DNA of 64,000 nucleotides from Nannochloropsis salina CCMP1776. Its lineage: Eukaryota; Sar; Eustigmatophyceae; Eustigmatales; Monodopsidaceae. The notes below the pieces were generated by a model. It was given only the letters and a program-made list of their open reading frames with translations. It did not search any database and was not told where the DNA came from. This document shows, one piece after another, positions 1 to 11,008 of this stretch. Position 1 is the first letter of the stretch, and each line of letters opens with the position of its first letter. The stretch covers positions 43,898-107,897 of the forward strand of contig SDOX01000017.1 of the NCBI GenBank assembly GCA_004565275.1, in the 5' to 3' direction. Made by a program: the position numbers and the translations under genes.

Positions 1-195
1 TCCTCCTCCTCCTCCTCCTCCTCCTCCTCCTCCTCCTCCTCTCTCCTCCTCCTCCTCTCCTCTCTCCTCCTCCTGCTCCTCTTTCTCCTCCTCCTCCATT
101 TTTCATATTCACACCTCCCCCCCTTCCTCGCTCCCCAACTCCTCCTCCACATCCATCCCTTCTACCTCAACTGCCTCCTCCCTCCCTTCTTCTCC

Positions 196-227
<32 letters not shown>

Positions 228-660
228 CTCCTCCTTCACTTCCCCCTCCTTCTCCTCCCCCTCACCGTCTCCATCCACTTCAACGGTGCGGACATCCTCC
301 TCCTCCTCCCCCCCTCTTTCCACACGCTCCCCCCTTCCCTCCTCACCCCTTCCTATCTCTCCTTCTACCTTTCCCACCCCCTCCCTCCCTCCCTCGCTTC
401 TTTCCTCCCCCTCCCCCTCCTCCCCGACCTCCCCTCTTCCCTCTTCTTCCTCCGGGCCTTCCTCTCCCTCTTCTCCTCCTTCATCGCCCTCTTTCTGTTC
501 CCGCATTTAAGCCTCCCCCCTCCTCCTCCTCCAACTCCTGCTGCTGCTCCTGCTCCTGCTCCTCCTGCTGCTGCTCCTCCTCCTCCTCCTCCTCCTCCTC
601 CTCCTCCTCCTCCTCCTCTTCCTCTCTCCTTTCCAACCCCCCTTCTCCCCCCCCGTTGCT
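1..660. repeat. (TCC)n-rich low-complexity block
   Basis: Almost pure pyrimidine on the plus strand, with long TCC runs at 1-110, 185-240 and 560-620 broken by TGC and CCCT stretches. Read on the minus strand it gives acidic (E/G-rich) or arginine-rich peptides depending on frame, so open reading frames here arise easily from composition alone. It runs off the left edge. Confidence 0.9.
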
Positions 661-1204
661 AGCAGCGTAGCCGTCGCCTCCTCATCCTCATCCACATCCC
701 GTAGCAGCAGTTCCGCTCCACTCCTCCCTCCTCCCCCCCCTCCTCCACCTCCCCCGCCGCCACCGGTTCCAAGCCTTCCTCCCCTCCTTCCTCCCCCGGC
801 GCCGGTCCTCCCTCCTCCCCGCCCTCACTTTCTTCTTCCCCTCCCCCCTCGGTCCCACGGCCTACACCTACACTCATGGTTGACTCCGTGTTTTCGAAAA
901 TTCCGTTTCCGGCAGGCACCGTATTCCCCTCCTCCTTTTCTTCCTCCCTCCCTCCTTCCTTCAGGATCGCGAGAGCCGCCTCCTCCTCTTCCTTCAGCTC
1001 ATCTCTCTCCCTTCCACCCTCCACACACATTTCCTTGTCAACAATTTCCCACATTTGTGTGCTTCCGTTTTCCCCTCCAAGATCTCCTGCTCCGTCATAT
1101 CCTCCTTCTCCTCTCTCCCTCCCTACCTCCTCCTCTTCACCGGGCCAAGTTCCATCCGTTTCCCTTTGCATGCACAAACAAATCCAACGCAGGATATCGC
1201 GCAC
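1..1204 (-). CDS. doubtful acidic low-complexity protein, 3' part off the left edge
   Basis: A minus-strand frame opens with ATG at 1204 and runs to 659. It gives an acidic Glu/Gly-rich protein that contains some ordinary sequence (for example around 950-1050, with alternating Leu, Ile and Ala among Glu). Further minus-strand acidic frames follow at 507-695 and 162-506 in a different phase, so one or more introns or frame changes would be needed to make a single gene. No domain was recognised. The pyrimidine-rich plus strand makes long minus-strand open frames expected by chance, so this may not be a gene. I kept it because the non-repetitive part between about 880 and 1100 looks more like protein than repeat. 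Confidence 0.25.
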
Positions 1205-2080
1205 GACGCCAAACTCTGGATGACTGCACTGATATTGTACGCTTCTGGTGAACTAGTCTCGATCTTCTGCGCGAGATAGGAGCGAGACCGACACAAGCTC
1301 TCCAGCTGTAGGGCAACAAGGAAAATAAAGGAGGGGAATAAGCGTCCATGTGACCCAAAACCTGTGTGACCCGGCCCAAACGCTATAGGCACACTTGACT
1401 TAGAGAAAAATGATATCAAGTACGCGCTCGTCGACGACATCCCTCGGTGTTTGGGGTCGGGATAAAAGAAAAGTGCCCCTGGGAGGAGCGCATCGTGTGG
1501 GGGAGGGCGAGGTCAATGGGATGGCAAGCTCTCACTCTCCAGTTTATAAAAGGCACCCGGGCCGGCACCGATCCTTCTTTTCATGAGAAACAGTGTTTCA
1601 AATGCGTGGTGGATGCAAGTTGGGTTTTGGGTTTGACAGGATCCGTTGCCTTATGTGCCATTTTTTATCGTTCCCCTCTACCCCTCCTTCCTGCTTGAGC
1701 TGTCTCGAGCGATTTGATTAAACCACCTCGCAGGATAATCATATGCACACCTATGGCTTGCGCGTAGCAGTGTCTGCATGCCCGTGGCTGCACATGGCAC
1801 TCAGACCTGAGGGTTCTGTCCGTCTTTGTGGCGTATGTAGGCCTCATGTATTTGTACCCATGGTGTGACCGTTATCTGCTCGTTGTGTAGGAATGCCGCC
1901 AAGGGTGCGCGGGCCAAAACCTCCATCCGTAGGGACACGTGCACTCTTCTTTCGCTGCGTCAGCGCGTTCGAATGACTCCGGTCCTCCTCGACCCGCTTA
2001 TAGCCCCCCCTTTCTGCCTCCCCACCTTCCTTCCCCTCTCCCCTCCTTCTTCCTCCTTTCCTCCCTGCCCATTCCAGTCC
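1205..2080. other. intergenic and probable 5' leader of the TLDc gene
   Basis: No gene seen. The last part (about 1985-2076) is a pyrimidine tract ending in CCATTCCAG, four bases before the ATG of the next gene. This looks like a 3' splice site, so an intron in the 5' leader is likely. A short open frame at 1447-1698 has no recognisable product. Confidence 0.5.
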
Positions 2081-4109
2081 ATGGGTGCCACTGCCAGCGC
2101 ACCTACCGCCAGCGGAGGGGACACTCCCGTGCATCACATGGGCCACTTGTTCCAGGGGTTCGGGCACCGGGAGATTCCCGTGAATACGGGGCCGTTCACA
2201 GACGCGGAGTACGCGCATTTGAAGCAAGTCTTCGCCCGGTATGCCCGGGGCGGTGGAGAAGGGAAGAAGAAGCAGGCAGGAAGGATGGGGATGGAAGGAT
2301 TTGTGGCCCTCTTTGAAGTGAGGAGCGAGAAAAAATTCGCGCCCGCGTTGTACGCTGTGTTCAAGGACATGGCGGTGACGGCCGCCGCCCTGGCATCCGC
2401 ATTGGGGGAGGAAGGGGGAGGAGGGAGCGTAGCGGAGGAGAAGGAAGAGGACGGGCTGGGCTTCGAGGATTTCTTCCGGGGCGTGTGCGCGTGTTCCCGG
2501 GCTTCGGACCGGTCCGTCCTGCAGGTGGTTTATCGGGTCATGTGCCGCCTGGAACCCCCGGGGGCGGCCGGGGGGAAGGAGGAGGCTCTCTGTCCCTACA
2601 CCGGCCTCAAGGAGGTGATCCGTCTCGCTTACCAATGCCACCAACTCGCCACCCAGCCTCTCTCCTCTTCCTCCTCCTCCATGTCTTCGGCCACCACCTC
2701 CGCCGCGTCCTCCTCCTCCTCCTTGGCCTCCGCCCCTCCCTCCCCTCCCTCCCCCACCCCCCCTGTGGACCTGAGCTTCGACACCTCCCTCTTCAGCCAC
2801 CCCTACATCCGGGACCACGACATTCCACCCGCCCTCCCATCCTTCCTCCCGCCCTCCCTCCCTTCCTCGAACCCTTCCTCCACCAGCCTCTCCTCGGAAT
2901 TTGCCCTATCGGAGGAAGAGGAGCCGCCCCTCCCCTTCGACGAGTTCTATGCCTGGGCCACAGATTGCTTCCCCCTCCTCTACCAGCCCTTCGCCGCCTT
3001 CTTCTACGCCTCCCTCTTCCTCCGGGGCCCTTCCCCCACCGCCTTCGCCCTTCCCCCCTCCCTCCGCCTCGCCCTCCCCCGTCTCCTCGCTCCTTCCTCC
3101 CTCCTCACGGCCCCGCAATCCGTCTTCGGCCTGGCCCTTGCCTCCCCTTCCTTGCAAGGGGCATGGACGCGGCTCTACACGAGCGACGAGAACGGCCTCT
3201 CCTTCAACCGCATCTGTCACCACATCCTCGGATACCGCGGTGCGTGCGGGAGGGAGGGAGGGAGGGAGGGAGGGAGGGAGGGAGGGAGGGAGGGAGGGAG
3301 GGAGGGAGGGAGGGAGGGAGGGAAGGGGGATTCTCATGGCACCCAGTTGTGTGGGGGGGAAGAGGGGATGGGGAACGGAGGATTGTGACGAAGCGGAGGC
3401 GCGTGACGCAGTTCGGGGCGGGGGTTGGCATTGCGTGGAGGCACACGCGCGGGTCTGACGTCCCCTCCCTCCCTCCCTCCCTCCCCCCCGCCCTCCCCCA
3501 GGCCCCACCGTGCTCCTGGTCCGCGACACCACGGGCGCCGTCTTCGGGTTCTTCACGACGGAAGCCTGGCGGGAGAGCAACGGCTTCTTCGGCTCCTCGG
3601 ACTGCTTCCTCTTTCGCCTCTGCCCTTCCTTCATCGAGTCCCGGCCCAAGGCAGGGAGGGGAGGGCTGGACGGAGGGCGGGAGGGAGGGGGAGCGCGGCA
3701 CTTCATGTACCTGAACCTGAAGGGTTTCTCCTTGCCGCATGGCCTTGGGGTGGGCGGGAGCGTGGACACAGGCTTCCGGCTCTGGATCCCCGAGAGCCTG
3801 GAAGGCTGTGTGGCCGGCGACCGGGACGCATCCTTCGCCTGGGGGCCGTTGGCTGGCAAGGCGGGCGGGGGGAGGCGGGAGGGAGGGGGAGTTCGAGATG
3901 GAAGGGCTGGAGGTGTGGGGGGTGGAGGGGAGGAGGCGATCGAGGCGGCGTGCAACGCACAGGGAGAGGCTCGGCAGATGATGGCGGACAACATCGCTAG
4001 GGCCCGGCGCGTGGACAAGAGCAAGTTTGTCGATAACGACTTCGACAAGGAGTTCTTGCTGGGGAAGACGTTTGGGCAAGGGAAGCGGGAGCGGAGGGGG
4101 AGGGATTGA
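2081..4109 (+). CDS. MEAK7-like TLDc-domain protein
   Basis: Two exons, 2081-3239 and 3502-4109 (phase-1 intron, GTGCGT donor, CCCCCAG acceptor), about 588 residues. The start MGATAS fits N-myristoylation (Gly2, Ser6), as in human MEAK7 (TLDC1), a lysosome-associated mTOR-linked protein. The first ~300 residues hold an EF-hand-like helical region, then Ser/Pro-rich spacers. The TLDc domain begins near residue 340 and continues over the splice junction (VLLVRDTTGAVFGFF, then FLFRLCPSF, HFMYLNLKG and GLGVGG). The conserved last TLDc strand (FEMEGLEVWGV) is read one frame away, at 3892-3924, between two G-rich tracts, while coding before and after it is in the main frame. That suggests base-count errors in G runs, or a real disruption. 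MEAK7 membership rests on the myristoyl start plus TLDc layout. Function in algae is unknown. Confidence 0.8.
3248..3324. repeat. (GGGA)n tract inside the TLDc intron, next to the donor
   Basis: About 19 uninterrupted GGGA units start 8 bases after the 5' splice site at 3240. The same intron ends in (CCCT)n at 3461-3500, the reverse complement of this tract. Confidence 0.95.
3461..3500. repeat. (CCCT)n polypyrimidine tract at the TLDc intron acceptor
   Basis: Pyrimidine-only stretch ending in the AG at 3500-3501. It serves as the polypyrimidine tract and can pair with the GGGA array near the donor of the same intron. Confidence 0.9.
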
Positions 4110-4607
4110 GGGCGGAGGGAGGGAGGGAGGGAGTGGTCGGGGGGGGGGAAGGGAAGGAGGCAGGGGCCAGGGATGTTCGAGTACGCGAGGGGCGGTGGGT
4201 GTGGATGTAAAAAGGGAGAGGTCGGCCTGAGAGGGGCTACAGGATGTGACGATAGTGGGTGTGGGGGTGAGCAGGAGGCGGGGGTGTTGATTTGTCCATG
4301 TACTTGCACAGCATCAGGGGAAAAGAGCCCGTCGAGCATTGCCTGGTGCATCGCGAGTCTCAGTCATGTTGCTTTGGCACAAGGTTCCTTCCTTCCCCTC
4401 CGTACCCTCCCTCCTCCCCACCTCCGCCTTCCACCTTCCGGTCCTACGCCCACATGCGCTCGCCCCGCGTATCTACAACCCGATCCTATCGACACCTCCT
4501 CCTTCCCGGAACCACGCGAACGAGCCCACTCAGCAGCTCGTCCTCCCCCTGCTTCCCTCCCTCCCCACCCCGCGGAGGCTCCCGTAGCCCCCCTCGCTCC
4601 CTCGCGT
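4110..4607. other. convergent intergenic gap (TLDc + / Dim1 -)
   Basis: G-rich (GGGA-like) up to about 4180, then pyrimidine-rich from about 4380. It must contain both 3' untranslated regions. No gene seen. Confidence 0.7.
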
Positions 4608-5212
4608 CTAGTATCTGTACCGTGTGGAATAATCCTTGGGGGAGACCACCAGCCCCCGGCCTTTGCGGGCCCCGCGGTAGACGGTCTCGATGATGTCGAT
4701 CATTTCCTGCTTGTCGCTGATCAAGAAATTGATTTTGTTGTTGTTCCCCGTCCCCAAGTCGATCATGATGTGCTTGTTCCGGAAGAAAAACATGCAGGTG
4801 CATTCGTCGTACAGCTCGTACATCACGTTGAAGTCTGGCACCTGTGCCACAGGAAACCAAGCCGCTGGTGTGAGGCCGACTCGTCCCCCACGTCGAGAGC
4901 CTCGTCCCAGAAGGGGGCACAACAATTGCAAGGAAAAGGCATCATGCACCCAACGCAAAAAGACTGTATCACGCAATACATATAAATGCAAGGAAAGGGT
5001 AATCACTTGTTACGCACCTCGGTAGTGTCCACCAAGTAGATGGCCGCAAAATTGCGCACGTCTTCCGAGATTTTGTACAAAATTTCGTCCATCTGCATGC
5101 ACGTCTCGTTCTCGTCGTGCCCAAATCGGATTACCACTACCTTGTTCTCCTCGTTGAGAATGGCTTGGTCCACGGCCCAGCCGGAACGCAGGTGGGGGAG
5201 CATGTAAGACAT
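4608..5212 (-). CDS. DIM1: U5 snRNP thioredoxin-like protein Dim1 / TXNL4A
   Basis: Two exons, 5018-5212 and 4608-4841 (phase-0 intron, GTGCGT donor, GGCACAG acceptor), giving exactly 142 residues, the length of the human and yeast proteins. The start MSYMLPHLRSGW and the blocks VVVIRFGHD, MFFFRNKHIMIDLGTG, NNNKIN and YRGARKGRGLVVSPKDYST match the family almost residue for residue. Dim1/Dib1 has a thioredoxin fold without the active cysteine pair. It sits in the U4/U6.U5 tri-snRNP and blocks premature spliceosome activation. One local difference is HDENETCM where animals and yeast have a Trp after HD. It is likely an essential housekeeping gene. Confidence 0.97.
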
Positions 5213-6175
5213 CTACATCATGAAGAAGCGGAGAAGCAGGGAGGGAAGGAGGGAGGGAGGGAGGGGAAAGCCATGTAAGATAAAATTGCAATGCGTCGAC
5301 GGACCATAATTCGAATTCAGAGCATGGAAAAGGGTTGAATGATCAACATGATTCCTGCGTGGGACGTTGTTCCAGCTGCATGGTGCTGGCGTCAGTATTG
5401 TAGCCTTGTCCTGAGGTCACGCTTTCCAGAAGTTTTCCTGCACGTTTTCGTCCTTGCACGGGGTTCTCATCTCAACCACACGCATCATTCCAATGCCTCC
5501 TGCCTACATGTCAAGGATAAAATCACTGTGCGCGTATGACATGCCTTGTTGTCGTCACTCACCTTGCCAGAGGGAAGAAGCTGTGAAGCTGAGGCAGGCG
5601 AGGTCCGCTCTCCGCTGTGCTTGCATGTGAAAAAGAAACACGCCAGAAAAGTCAGTCGAAGGAGCAAGCTTTAAATACTCATTTTGCACTTCATTGTGCT
5701 CACAAGCACATGCTGTTTCGATGCGCTTTCCTCCACTCCGTCGGTTTCCATGTTAAGCGCCTCACGAGTTGTACATCCGGGTGGCTTCCAGCTGAGCCGC
5801 CACGATGACCACGTTTTATAAGCACTGGTTGTGAAAGGGGTTGTAGGGGATTATAGTCCAATTTTTACAGGCATGAACGATCGATTTATAAACTTTGAAA
5901 CTGTGTAGCTTTTGAGTGCACCGGCAACACTAGGATAAAGTGTCTGACACGAAACATCTCACGGGGGAAAGCAGTAGCATGCCATCCCTTATTAAACCAT
6001 TCCTGTCCATGAACGATCAGCAGAGCTCAGTAAAGGAAATAGGCCACGACTCTTCCAAGACATTTAACAAGGTGGGTTTTAAACATACAACTAGGCTTTT
6101 TCTATATTTAAATTACCGTGCGGTTCCACATATTGACGACCTGAGGATGTCCAATCTAACAGTAGCGTTACCTCA
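5213..6175. other. intergenic, 5' flank of Dim1
   Basis: A short GGGA run lies at 5236-5262, just upstream of Dim1 and probably in its 5' leader. The rest is mixed composition with A/T-rich parts near 5840-5960. Plus-strand open frames at 5339-5539 and 5940-6455 have no recognisable product, and the second runs antisense to phosphatase exons. No gene supported. Confidence 0.6.
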
Positions 6176-7925
6176 TCACCAAGCGTGTTTCCGATCCAGA
6201 TCTAAGAATACGTGCGCAGGCATGTCTTCAAAACTAAAATATTTGTGTACGACGGCGTCCTTTATGGCAAGATTGGAGGAGATCGAAGGAACGAAAAGAG
6301 AAAGCCTTGTGAGAAAAGCAGGTTGTGCAGCTTCATTCATCCATCCCATTCTCACCTCGAAGACCTTCACCAGTCTAAAGCCGCTTTTGTCGTCCCCAAT
6401 CTGCAAACCCACGGCGCTGGTAATGACGTTTTCTACCTGGTATCGCGCACTTTGAGAAACCCCGTTTTGATGCCAGTGCCCGCAGAAATAATGGCTGAGG
6501 AAAGAAAGAGAGAAGTATCGTCAATCAAAGGGACAAATAAAGCCATCTCTTCCATGGATGAAATCGGGGAAGATCTGATGTCATGCAGGCACGCGCCTAT
6601 ACACATTTTTTCTACCGCACTTCCATCCCTCCCTCGCCCAGCTTTGATGTTACCGCCTTGCTCTTCTCACCTGCACCCAAATTGGTGCATCGCCTCCAAA
6701 ATCTTCTCTCGCCGCGCCCGTGGGATATGAAAGTAGGTATTAGGGATGGTCATTACCTCCCCCGCTTTGGTCCTGAACGAGGAGGAGCCTAGGTAGCCTT
6801 CCTCGTCTTCCTCGTCATCGCGGTGGAGGAAGAGAGGGTGGTGGCCGAAGAGGAGAATGTGCTTGGCCCGGAGGGCGCGCGCGGCCACTAGCTCACAGTG
6901 AAGCCAGCGATGGTGCTTGTCGTACTCATCCTGTGCCTGGAAAAAGCGAGGGGGAAGGTAGGGCGACATGTGGAGATTCGAAGGAGGGAAAGGACAAGCA
7001 CGTAGTGCATAGGGTCACTATCTTCACACGTTGGTCGCAAATCCCCCTCCCCCCCCCAGGCAGCCCTTTCCCCGCGACGATAGATGATCAAGGCCTACGG
7101 AGACCTTACCTGGGAGGGGTCCGAGTACAAATTGGAGTTGATGACGAGACCCTTCATCCCTCCCACCCAGAAGCCGAAGTAATCGTCGCCAAAGTCCTCT
7201 TGGAACGTCCGGAGGGAGGAAGGCGTGGGAGCGTTGCCCACGTCGTGATTTCCGCAGACACACAGGAGGGGGATGGAGGGGTGGACCTCGCTAAAAATGG
7301 CCTGAGTGATGGCGAGGGAGGGAGGGAAGGTGAGGAAGGTGGGAGGGAGAGGTTTTTACAGGGGCGAAAAGGGTGGTACCTTGAAGTCGGCTACTTGTCG
7401 GTCTCGAATGGCAGGGTCCGTATGGGGGTACATGCGAGGGAAGTGGTGAACGAGGTCCCCGCATACGATGGCGAACTGGGGCCGTGGGGTCAAATTATTG
7501 AGTTTTTGCACCGCCATGCGACAGAGAACTTTTTCTTCCTCCCAGCTTGTGTTGTTGTCGATGGCGCCCAATTGCGTGTCAGCTAAGATGGCGAAGAAGA
7601 AAGGAGTAAATGGCAGAGAGGAATCGGTGGACGAAGCCTGGCGGCTTTCCTGGTCGTTGCAAGCCCCTTTCGTGTCTGCTGCACCCCCTGATTTAGACGA
7701 CGATGAATAATTGGCCAGATCGGGATACACTCGATTACGGGGACGGACCCAGGAGGAATTGCTTGCATTGGCGAGCGTACTAGCTGTGCCGGGAGTCGAA
7801 TGAGAGGCAGGAGGATGGGCTTTGGCTGCGGTGCCCGCGTGGTCGATTGACGCGGATGCGATAGGAAGGGGAATAGAGGGAGGGGACGCTGACGATGCGG
7901 CTGCCGGAGGGGGCACTTCCGCCAT
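6176..7925 (-). CDS. CPPED1: CPPED1-like calcineurin-type metallophosphatase
   Basis: Five exons: 7380-7925, 7110-7301, 6671-6936, 6356-6494 and 6176-6259, all with consensus borders and consistent phase, giving 408 residues. After a low-complexity N-terminal stretch of about 110 residues come the metallophosphatase motifs in order: FAILADTQLGAI, CGDLVHHF, CGNHDVGN, GDDYFGFWVGG, ILLFGHHPLFL and HYFCGHWHQNG. These supply the Asp, Asn and His ligands of the two-metal site. DTQLGAI and the GNHD-to-GHWH spacing follow human CPPED1, a cytosolic Ser/Thr phosphatase reported to act on Akt. The 4th exon is needed to supply the GHWH motif. The C terminus ends HAW. The algal substrate is unknown. Confidence 0.9.
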
Positions 7926-8707
7926 TGCTTTTTAGGCCCTTTCCTTTGCACGGTGCCGCGTGACTGATGGTTGGAATCAAGACAAGGTATTCTAGTCAGG
8001 ACGAGAAGTTTCTGTACGGACGGGTAGTAGCACGACGGAGGTCTTGACACATCGCATCAGCACGCCCAAAAATATTCACAGCCAGCTGCTGTCAAAAAAG
8101 CCGACATCCATTTCTAAAATATGCATGTCCTAGCCATATACATCTTAGTTTTCATGACGCCCAGCACCGGCGATATCGTGACCTGGTCGCATTGATTGCA
8201 CTAGTAACCCCCTGCCTCGCTATGGAACTTGTCGAGGGGGGGAGGTGGCCCCAGAGCGTGACGTACTACTCGCTGCGGGGACGCTGTTTGTCCGCAGGTC
8301 GCACAAAACGAAATGCAGCCCCTATTGCCACCGTCACAGTGCGTTGGGTATTAAGACGATTTTAAACTGACCACAGAGGCGATTTGCGACCGTCTTGTCT
8401 TTCCACTTGTCGAAAAACATAACTTGGGGTTTGGCCCTGTCTGGATGGAAGCATCATGCTTACTTGCTTGCACGGCGACGTCGCCTTGGTTAGTGCGTTC
8501 GCGACATTGCATGAGAGCGGTACATGAAAAAAGTAACGTAATTCACACATTTTTTCTTTCCAATTTTTATGGGTGCGCCTCGTCTGTTCGTCTTGAGGTG
8601 GCACACCTCCTCTAATTTCATGCTGAACTCACTTGCCCCGCCCCTATCATCAGCACCCGGTGCAAGCAACCCAATTCAGAAAAGTTACCGTCTCACATCA
8701 TTACATC
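7926..8707. other. intergenic, 5' flank of the CPPED1-like gene
   Basis: No gene seen. Mixed composition; it holds the promoter of the phosphatase gene and the 3' flank of the coiled-coil gene. Open frames on both strands are short and lack recognisable features. Confidence 0.6.
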
Positions 8708-11008
8708 TTAGCGGGAGGACATGGCCCTATACCGTGTCCTCTCACGGGCGTTCTCGGCGACCCTCGCCATGAGCCTAAAGCGTGCTGGAGACGGGCCCTG
8801 GCGTGGAATGTGCGTGATGCGAGGGGAAGGGAAGGAGGGGGAGGCGTGCGTGGACGGGAACGGGGAATGGGCATGTGTGGCGTGCGGAGATCGGGCCGTG
8901 TAAGTGCCATAACGGGACAGGGGGGGCGTGGCGATGGCCGTGGAAGGGCTCAATTCCCTTCTGCCCCCGCCTGTCTCCGTCCCCCTTCCCATCCCGGCGG
9001 CCTTCCTCCTTCCCTCTCCAAAGTCCTCGAACCTCATGCCCATGCTCCCATAGGAAGAAACCTGTCGATTCTCGTATTTCTCATCCCGTGCCGCCGCAGA
9101 CAGACTCCTCCGTCCCTCCCGAACCTCCTCTGGCCCCGCCTTCCCACCCTCCTTCCCCTCTTCCTCTCCCGGTATCGACCCGCGCCAGTCCCTCCTCGCG
9201 CCTCCATCCCGCGGCCTCGCATCGGGGCAGGCCCAGACAGGGGCGGGGCTGGCGGGGCAGTGCGCCCGAAGCAACCGGCGTTGAAGACGCACCTCCTCGT
9301 CAGGGTGGAAGGCTGAGGCCTGAGGCCACATTGCCCTCCCTCGCTCCCTCCCCCCCTCCCTCCCTCCCTCCCCACCCGCTGCTTTGCATCCGACAGGATC
9401 GGACTCCCTCCCTCCCCTCAATACACCCTGCGCCACCAGCCTCCGCGACTGATGAGACTCCTGCCTTGGCTCCTCTTCCCTCACCCTCACCTCCTCATGC
9501 CTCAGCCGCGCTACTTCCCCTCCTTCCCTCCGCATCACCCGAATCTCCTCCTGTAAAGCCGCCCTCCGCTCCCTCTCCCCCTCCCTCCCTCGGTCCCTGC
9601 CCCTCGACCGCGCCTCCAGCTCCACCACTCGCTTCTTGTACCACTCCACCCTCTCCTCCCGGGCCTTCACTTCCCCTTCCCTCCGCCTCACCTCCACCTC
9701 CATTTCCCTCAACCTCCCCTCCCACTCCATTTCCATCGCCGCCTTCTCCTTCTCCCAGCCTTCTTCCTCCTGCCTCCTCTCTAGAGCCACTCGCTCCCGC
9801 TCCCACCCGAGCCGTTCCACCTCCTCCTCCAAGCCCTTCACTTTCTCTGCCCCACACACGCTCATCCTCTCCATCAGGCGTAACTCCTGGCGCGCCCTCC
9901 CCACCCGCCCCTCCAGCGTTTCCTTCTCCCCTACCATGCTCTTCATCTTCGAAAGCATGTCCGCTCTTTCTTCCCGCCATTTTTCCGTCTCCTGCGAAGA
10001 AATCTTCAAGCTTCGCGTCCGTTCCCGCCACTTTTGAATTTCCGTTTCCAGGGCCGTGACTGTCGCCTCGGTCTTTTCCTTGGCCCGCCTGGCCGCTTCC
10101 TCCCTGAGCACATACTCCTTTAACTTTTCCTTGAGCTCCCGCACCTCCCTCTTGGCAGCCGCCAACTGTCGCTCCAGCTCCTCCCCCTTCCTCCGAGCTT
10201 CCGTCATCATCCCCTCCGCTTCCTCCTTCCTCCCCTCATGCTCCTTCTCCCGCTTCAGTAACCCCTCCATCGCCAGCTCCTGCGCCGATATTACCTCCTC
10301 CGCCCGTCTCCGTTCTGTATCGGCCTTTTTCGTAGCGGTCTCTGCGGCCTCCTGGTTGGCACGACTCGTGGAAAGAGAAACCTGGAGCTGGGCGATCTCC
10401 TGGCGGGAAGAAGCAACAAGGGATTCGGATCCGGTAAAATCGCGTCGGAGCGTGCTGATCTAGGGGGATGAGAGGGTAGAAGAGGAGGGAGGAGGGGGTG
10501 GGAGAAGGAAAAGTGAAGGGAGGGGATGGGGTCTGATGAGATAGAGACAGATGAAGACGGAGGAAAGGATAGTGGCTGTTTGAAATGAAGATGCACATAG
10601 TGAAACAGCGCGTGCGGCGATAAGGGCGAACAATATGGAGCTGATGAGGCGCACCTGTTGAGTCAAGTCCAGGATGTTGCTTTCTTGCTGACGCACGACG
10701 CCCTTCAACACCTCCTTCTCTTTTTCCATTTCTGCCACCACCCCCAGCGTTCCTTCCACTTTTCCATGAAGGACCGCGATCTCCCGGTCCTTCATGCGAC
10801 ATTCTTCTTCCTTCTCCATTAACACTTCTGCGAGTTGCACTCCATCAGTGCCCCCAGCAAGGTAAGCACATTTGTCCTGCAGTTGTTGTATCTGCAGGAG
10901 AAGGTTGAAGTGCTCGTCGTTGGTGAACTCTTTTGGGCCGTTTGTGTTGGTGGTGGTGCTCGGATGCAGGGCCAGGCCGTCCGGCTCTCGCCTTCCAGGG
11001 CCTTGCAT
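8708..11008 (-). CDS. large coiled-coil protein, unknown function
   Basis: At least two exons: 10655-11008 (118 codons, phase-0 GTGCGC donor) and 8708-10459 (acceptor ATCCCCCTAG), about 701 residues if nothing else is spliced. From roughly residue 25 to 420 it is nearly continuous Glu/Lys/Arg/Leu heptad sequence (EELERQLAAAKREVRELKEK and similar), a long coiled coil. The tail is basic and Ser/Pro-rich. A further intron inside the big exon is possible: GAGGTGAGGGT near 9498 is a donor-like site where the coiled coil stops, and a pyrimidine-poor stretch follows up to about 9310. No family was recognised; a filament, centrosomal or tethering role would be a guess. The start codon was chosen as the first ATG in frame with a plausible N terminus; an upstream exon is possible. 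Confidence 0.65.

Noticed and set aside
5940-6455. Plus-strand 171-codon open frame
   Set aside because: Overlaps antisense to two conserved exons of the CPPED1-like phosphatase and has no family features.
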